This document shows positions 33,736 through 36,689 of a stretch of DNA of 36,689 bases, one piece after another. The position numbers and the translations under genes were made by a program. The DNA is taken from the NCBI RefSeq assembly GCF_017921975.2, contig NZ_JAGEMO020000092.1, forward strand, positions 1-36,689. The letters are read 5' to 3'. Position 1 is the stretch's first letter. Each line of letters opens with the position of its first letter. A model generated the notes under the pieces. The model worked only from the letters and a program-made list of their open reading frames with translations, did not search any database and was not told the DNA's origin. Origin of the DNA: Hymenobacter terricola (lineage in GTDB: Bacteria; Bacteroidota; Bacteroidia; Cytophagales; Hymenobacteraceae).

Positions 33736-33807
33736 ACAGGAGCTACCCAGTTGCCTGGCCGCAAAGCGGTAACATGTTGGTAGTCTGGTGATTATGCGGT
33801 TGGTAAG

Positions 33808-33861
33808 AGCCGCAAAGCGGCGGCACGTTTCGTCTGGCGAAAGTGCCGCCGCTTTGCGGCT
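33808..33861. repeat. 54-base near-perfect palindrome, REP-like
   Basis: The arms AGCCGCAAAGCGGCGGCAC (33808-33826) and its exact complement (33843-33861) are 19 bases long. The stem then continues with TTTCG/CGAAA after a one-base bulge, leaving a 5-base loop. A partial copy of the arm, GCCGCAAAGCGG, occurs at 33758-33769. Confidence 0.75.
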
Positions 33862-33892
33862 AAGCGGCTGTTTAGGCTGTCAGGCAGATTAC

Positions 33893-33972
33893 CCCGAAGT
33901 CGTAATCCGGCCTGTTCGCCCGATACGAAACGGCTTTTCTTCAGCCCAAACGGGCCGAAGTACAACTTCGGG
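33893..33972. repeat. Long-range inverted repeat enclosing a small hairpin
   Basis: CCCGAAGTCGTA at 33893-33904 pairs with TACAACTTCGGG at 33961-33972, with one mismatch. The right arm also forms its own perfect hairpin, CCGAAGT-ACA-ACTTCGG, at 33955-33971. The pattern suggests a degenerate REP or BIME-like element. Confidence 0.5.
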
Positions 33973-34355
33973 ATACTCCGCCAACGGCCCGCGAAAGCGC
34001 CGCTGGCAGGGCCCCGAAACCACGTAGAAATACCTGTTTTTTAAACCCCGTAATTCTACGTTACGAACATTTACGCGGGTACCGGTCCTTTGCTAAACCA
34101 ATTGCAGAGCGCCTGGCACGGCACTCCGCCGTGAATGCGCTTTCGCGCCCGAACCCAGGCTTTATAAAAATCCTCCGAATCAGAACACCGCCGCACCAAG
34201 CCCACGAAAGTGGCCGGAATAAGAAGCTGATAGATAATATAAAAAGCTCTTTATTTGCCGGGCTTTCGCGCCGCTTCTCCTGGCGGGCATCTTCTCTGGT
34301 TCCGCAACCGCTTCAGTAACATTCTTTTCACCATTTTCTCCCTTTTCTTTCCCCT

Positions 34356-35051
34356 ATGGCAGCTTCCGACACTTCAAACGGCATCATCAGCCCCGCTTTG
34401 TTCGACCAGTACACCGCCAAATGGCTGGACGTTGTCAGCCAGCCCGACGGCTCCGTGCTGGCGCAGGCTTTCCTGGTCAATGGCAAAGACCGGCTCCTGT
34501 TCGTCGGCTTTCCCATCAAGCAAATCACGAGCCTGGTATCGGCCGTGGGGGTGCAAAAAATCAAAGCCCGGTTCCTGCTCATTCCCGGTGCCGATGGGCA
34601 GCCGCATTTCTCGCTCGCCCTGTTCGCTACCGGCGTCGACGACGAGATAGTGTCGGCCTACTACGTGCCCGACCAGTACTGGACCGGCGCGGCCCGGACG
34701 CCGGTGCTGGGCGAGCCCGTGCCGGGCGACCTGGCCGCCCAGTGGATGGCCAATTGGAAAGCCGCTCCCGCCGTGACTTCGGCCCAGTTTGCCTACACGC
34801 AAGGCCCGCTGCAAGGCTACAACTTCGACATCAAAGACTTCATGACGCCACTGTTCGCCGCCCAGCCTTTTGGCGACCAGCAAGTGCGCCTGAACCTGGG
34901 CCTGCACGAGTACTACGCCGCCAATTCCAGCGGCGCCGGCCCGACGCAAACCTTCGGGCTGGTGCTGCGGGTGTACAGCGCGGGCCAAAGCGTGAGCACG
35001 AGCGACGACGGCTTCTACGACATGGCCACGCCGTGCCCCCCTACTCACTAA
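34356..35051 (+). CDS. 231-residue soluble protein, unknown function
   Basis: No signal peptide or membrane segment is visible. The ATG at 34356 gives MAASDTSNGIISPALFDQYT. The sequence mixes predicted strands (LAQAFLVNGKDRLLFVGFPI, RFLLIPGADGQPHFSLALFA) with short helices and contains a Gln/Phe-rich middle (GPLQGYNFDIKDFMTPLFAA). It ends FGLVLRVYSAGQSVSTSDDG and then a short Cys/Pro-containing tail. In composition it resembles the products of the cluster at 19091-33645, but no shared motif was established. It precedes a membrane protein and histidine kinase by 48 bases, so it may be in their operon. I do not recognise the family. Confidence 0.6.
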   Translation: MAASDTSNGIISPALFDQYTAKWLDVVSQPDGSVLAQAFLVNGKDRLLFVGFPIKQITSLVSAVGVQKIKARFLLIPGADGQPHFSLALFATGVDDEIVSAYYVPDQYWTGAARTPVLGEPVPGDLAAQWMANWKAAPAVTSAQFAYTQGPLQGYNFDIKDFMTPLFAAQPFGDQQVRLNLGLHEYYAANSSGAGPTQTFGLVLRVYSAGQSVSTSDDGFYDMATPCPPTH

Positions 35052-35099
35052 TCGCGCACAGCCCGGTTATTTCCCAGACGAGCGCAGGCAATCGCGGCC

Positions 35100-35765
35100 A
35101 TGATGAGTAGCTTCGCCCACCTCTCGCTGCAGGAAATTTCAATTCGTTTGACGATGGTGCCAGTCATTGCGGCTGGCCTCATTGGTTTTGCCCGGTTCCG
35201 TTACCTGCCGCTGAATATGCGCTACCTCGCCCTACTCATCGGCTTTGTGCTGCCGCTGAATGCGTTGGGGTTTGTGTTCATGCTGCAGCACCGCAACAAT
35301 CTGTTCCTGATGCCGGTGTATGCGGTGGGGGAGTTTTGGCTCTTGGCCCTGGTGTATGGCCGGAGCCTGCAGTCGGCGGCTTTTACGCGCATGATGCCGT
35401 GGCTGGTGGCCGGCTTTGCGGCCTACGCCTTGGTTGATAGCCTGCTGGCCCGGGCGGAGCTGGCGTATTTCCGGCCCGGCCAGCAGGTGATTCAGAGCGT
35501 GCTGGTGCTGGGCTTTGTGGGCCTCTATTTCCGCAAAGTCCTCCAGGAGCTGCGCATTGAGCACCTGCGGCGCGAGCCCATGTTTTGGGTATCGGCCGGC
35601 TTGTTCATATATTTTGCGGGCTATCTTCAGATTGCGCTTTTCAGCAACTACCTGCTGTACTACTCCGACCGGCTGAACATGAGCATCTGGGCCGTGCATT
35701 CGCTGCTTTTCATCGTCCTCTACTGCTGCTACTGCGTTGCGCTATGGCTTTCCCCGCGGAAGTAG
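35100..35765 (+). CDS. Multi-pass membrane protein coupled to a histidine kinase
   Basis: The 221 residues contain about seven hydrophobic segments (roughly 17-30, 42-62, 69-87, 98-117, 129-144, 163-185, 192-215) and a basic C-terminus ending SPRK. The gene overlaps the kinase gene by 22 bases, which suggests translational coupling. In Bacteroidota such proteins often precede NarL/DesK-type kinases and may act as the sensor or membrane partner. The ligand is unknown. ATG codons at 35100 and 35103 are both possible starts. Confidence 0.7.
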   Translation: MMSSFAHLSLQEISIRLTMVPVIAAGLIGFARFRYLPLNMRYLALLIGFVLPLNALGFVFMLQHRNNLFLMPVYAVGEFWLLALVYGRSLQSAAFTRMMPWLVAGFAAYALVDSLLARAELAYFRPGQQVIQSVLVLGFVGLYFRKVLQELRIEHLRREPMFWVSAGLFIYFAGYLQIALFSNYLLYYSDRLNMSIWAVHSLLFIVLYCCYCVALWLSPRK

Positions 35766-36541
35766 CTTTTGGCCAGCTGCTCTTCGGGGGCATTGGGTTT
35801 ATGCTGCTGGCGGCGAGCGCCTTACTGTTGTTTCTGGTGACCTACAAAAAACGCCTGCTGCAACAGCAGCTCCGCCTGCGCGCCGCCGAGGCCGTGCACC
35901 AGCAGCAGCTGCTCACGGCCATCATCGAAGCCCAGGAAGGCGAGCGCGAGCGCATCGGCCAGGACTTGCACGACGGCATTGGCTCTACCATTGCCACGGC
36001 CAAGCTGCTGGTGAACCGGCTCACCAGCACGTCGGCCCTGCCGCCGCCGCCGGAACTGCTCACCCTCATCGAAGAGCTGATGACGACGGCCGTGCAGGAC
36101 GTGCGCAGCATTTCGCACAGCCTCTACCCGGCCGTGCTGGCCCGCTACGGCCTGGCCGAAGCCGTTCAGCACTTGGTGGATGTGTGCAACGAGACGGGCA
36201 CCGTGCCCATTGAGCTGGAGCTGGATTATTTTCAGCCCCTGGCCCTCACCCAGGAGCTGGCGCTCTACCGCATCTGCCAGGAGCTGGTGCACAACGCCCT
36301 CAAGCACGCCAAGGGCGCCACCCGGCTCGTGGTGCGGCTGCAGCAGCACGGCCTGCTCCTTACGCTGGCCGTGGAGGACAACGGCTGCGGCCTCCCGGCC
36401 GACCCGGCCCCACAGCTGATTGACGGTGCCGGCCTGCGCAGCATCGAGGTGCGCGTGCAGATGCTAAACGCCCGCCTGCTCCGGCAATCGGCCGCCGGGC
36501 AAGGCACCCGCATGGTCATCGAGCTAGAGGCTCCGGGCTAG
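35744..36541 (+). CDS. NarL/DesK-type sensor histidine kinase
   Basis: The 265-residue kinase has one N-terminal membrane segment (about residues 10-33), then a short coiled region and a HisKA_3 dimerisation domain with the phospho-acceptor motif ERIGQDLHDGIGSTIATAK (His76). The ATPase domain follows, with the N box ICQELVHNALKHA (about 177-189), the G1 box VEDNGCGLP (210-218), and G2-like elements DGAGLRSI and GQGTRM. The ATG at 35744 is chosen because it places a membrane segment first; upstream in-frame sequence to 35585 overlaps the neighbouring gene and looks non-coding. Its stop codon TAG is completed by the first base of the right-hand IS. No response regulator follows in the window, so the partner was separated or lies beyond the IS. 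Confidence 0.88.
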   Translation: MAFPAEVAFGQLLFGGIGFMLLAASALLLFLVTYKKRLLQQQLRLRAAEAVHQQQLLTAIIEAQEGERERIGQDLHDGIGSTIATAKLLVNRLTSTSALPPPPELLTLIEELMTTAVQDVRSISHSLYPAVLARYGLAEAVQHLVDVCNETGTVPIELELDYFQPLALTQELALYRICQELVHNALKHAKGATRLVVRLQQHGLLLTLAVEDNGCGLPADPAPQLIDGAGLRSIEVRVQMLNARLLRQSAAGQGTRMVIELEAPG

Positions 36542-36558
36542 GACGTGTGAACAATTAA
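36541..36558. repeat. IS left terminal inverted repeat
   Basis: GGACGTGTGAACAATTAA is the inverse of 174-191 with one mismatch and marks the outer boundary of the element. Confidence 0.9.
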
Positions 36559-36571
36559 GGTAGCTTTGAAG

Positions 36572-36689
36572 ATGCAAAAAGACCGCACATTCCTGACCGA
36601 CCCGCACTGGCAACGCCTTTCGCCACTCTTGCCGGGCCAAGCGAATGCCTGCGGCGTGACGGCCAAGGACACGCGCTTGTTCGTGGAGG
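36572..36689 (+). CDS. IS5-family transposase, N-terminal 39 residues (partial)
   Basis: From the ATG at 36572 the translation is MQKDRTFLTDPHWQRLSPLL followed by PGQANACGVTAKDTRLFVE. This matches the N-terminal pattern of IS5/IS427 transposases (D-x-x-W-x-x-L-x-P-L-L-P-G, then K-D-T-R-x-F-V-E). The frame remains open at the window edge. The catalytic domain is outside the window. Confidence 0.9.
   Translation, partial: MQKDRTFLTDPHWQRLSPLLPGQANACGVTAKDTRLFVE

Larger units (their letters stand above)
33646..34355. other. 710-base gene-free region packed with palindromes
   Basis: No reading frame here looks coding; those that are open run across hairpins. The region holds at least three separate inverted-repeat structures (33684-33735, 33808-33861, 33893-33972) and a small hairpin, CACGGC-ACTCC-GCCGTG, near 34115-34132. 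The last 150 bases before the next gene are AT-richer and probably contain its promoter, but no full TAnnTTTG match was found. Confidence 0.6.
36541..36689 (+). mobile_element. Left end of a second copy of the IS5-family element
   Basis: The element begins with an 18-base terminal repeat that mirrors 174-191. The preceding bases are CTA, which fits insertion at CTAG with a TA duplication. The element is cut by the window edge. It has the same orientation as the copy at 1-191. Confidence 0.9.

Noticed and set aside
16173..33914. A 17-base near-repeat (AGTCATAATCCGGCCTG at 16173, AGTCGTAATCCGGCCTG at 33898)
   Set aside because: A match of 16 of 17 bases is expected a few times by chance in a window of this size, and the contexts differ.
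33788..34319. Open frames of 60-80 codons in the palindrome region
   Set aside because: They run through hairpin arms, have no recognisable sequence and lack upstream signals.
1..36689. CRISPR arrays, tRNA and rRNA genes, phage genes
   Set aside because: No regularly spaced repeats, tRNA-like cloverleaf sequences or phage structural or integrase genes were seen on either strand.

Overview
The window looks like chromosomal or plasmid DNA from a GC-rich member of the Bacteroidota, most likely Hymenobacter or a close relative in the Cytophagales. Three observations point there: the promoters that can be read match the Bacteroidota pattern (TTG, about 20 bases, TAnnTTTG); most start codons lack a Shine-Dalgarno sequence; and the gene families are typical of that group. 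This is inference from content, as no marker gene is present. Both ends lie inside copies of one IS5-family (IS427-like) insertion sequence in the same orientation. The left end holds the last 59 codons of its transposase and the right end the first 39, and the terminal inverted repeats match at 17 of 18 positions. The window therefore behaves like a segment bounded by two IS copies, or like a contig broken at a repeat.

Positions 200-18850 carry metabolic and stress genes: a Tat-type esterase; a two-domain protein (PRPP-synthetase-like plus cupin); an oleate hydratase; a P2A-type calcium/cation ATPase; a wrecked cydA (frameshift, internal deletion, lost C-terminus, no cydB); a divergent quinone reductase/HxlR regulator pair; ackA behind a TetR gene; a second NmrA-type reductase with a perfect operator palindrome on its promoter; pta; a bestrophin-like channel; a tandem universal stress protein; and three small membrane or secreted proteins. 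The acetate kinase/phosphotransacetylase pair, the bd-oxidase remnant, the universal stress protein and the cation ATPase together resemble low-oxygen or energy-stress gene sets.

Positions 18940-33645 form the most unusual block. Five same-strand genes with short gaps encode two small beta-rich proteins (one with a signal peptide), a 1191-residue protein, a secreted ComEC-like metallo-beta-lactamase-fold hydrolase and a 2866-residue giant. I cannot assign a function to the two large proteins. The giant carries about five degenerate repeats of 110-130 residues, then a long run of alternating-hydrophobicity strands, then an 1800-residue region of unknown nature. This is the best candidate for an undescribed system.

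Positions 33646-34355 hold no gene but are packed with palindromes. After them come a 231-residue unknown protein, a multi-pass membrane protein and an overlapping NarL/DesK-type histidine kinase. The kinase stop codon is completed by the first base of the right-hand IS copy.
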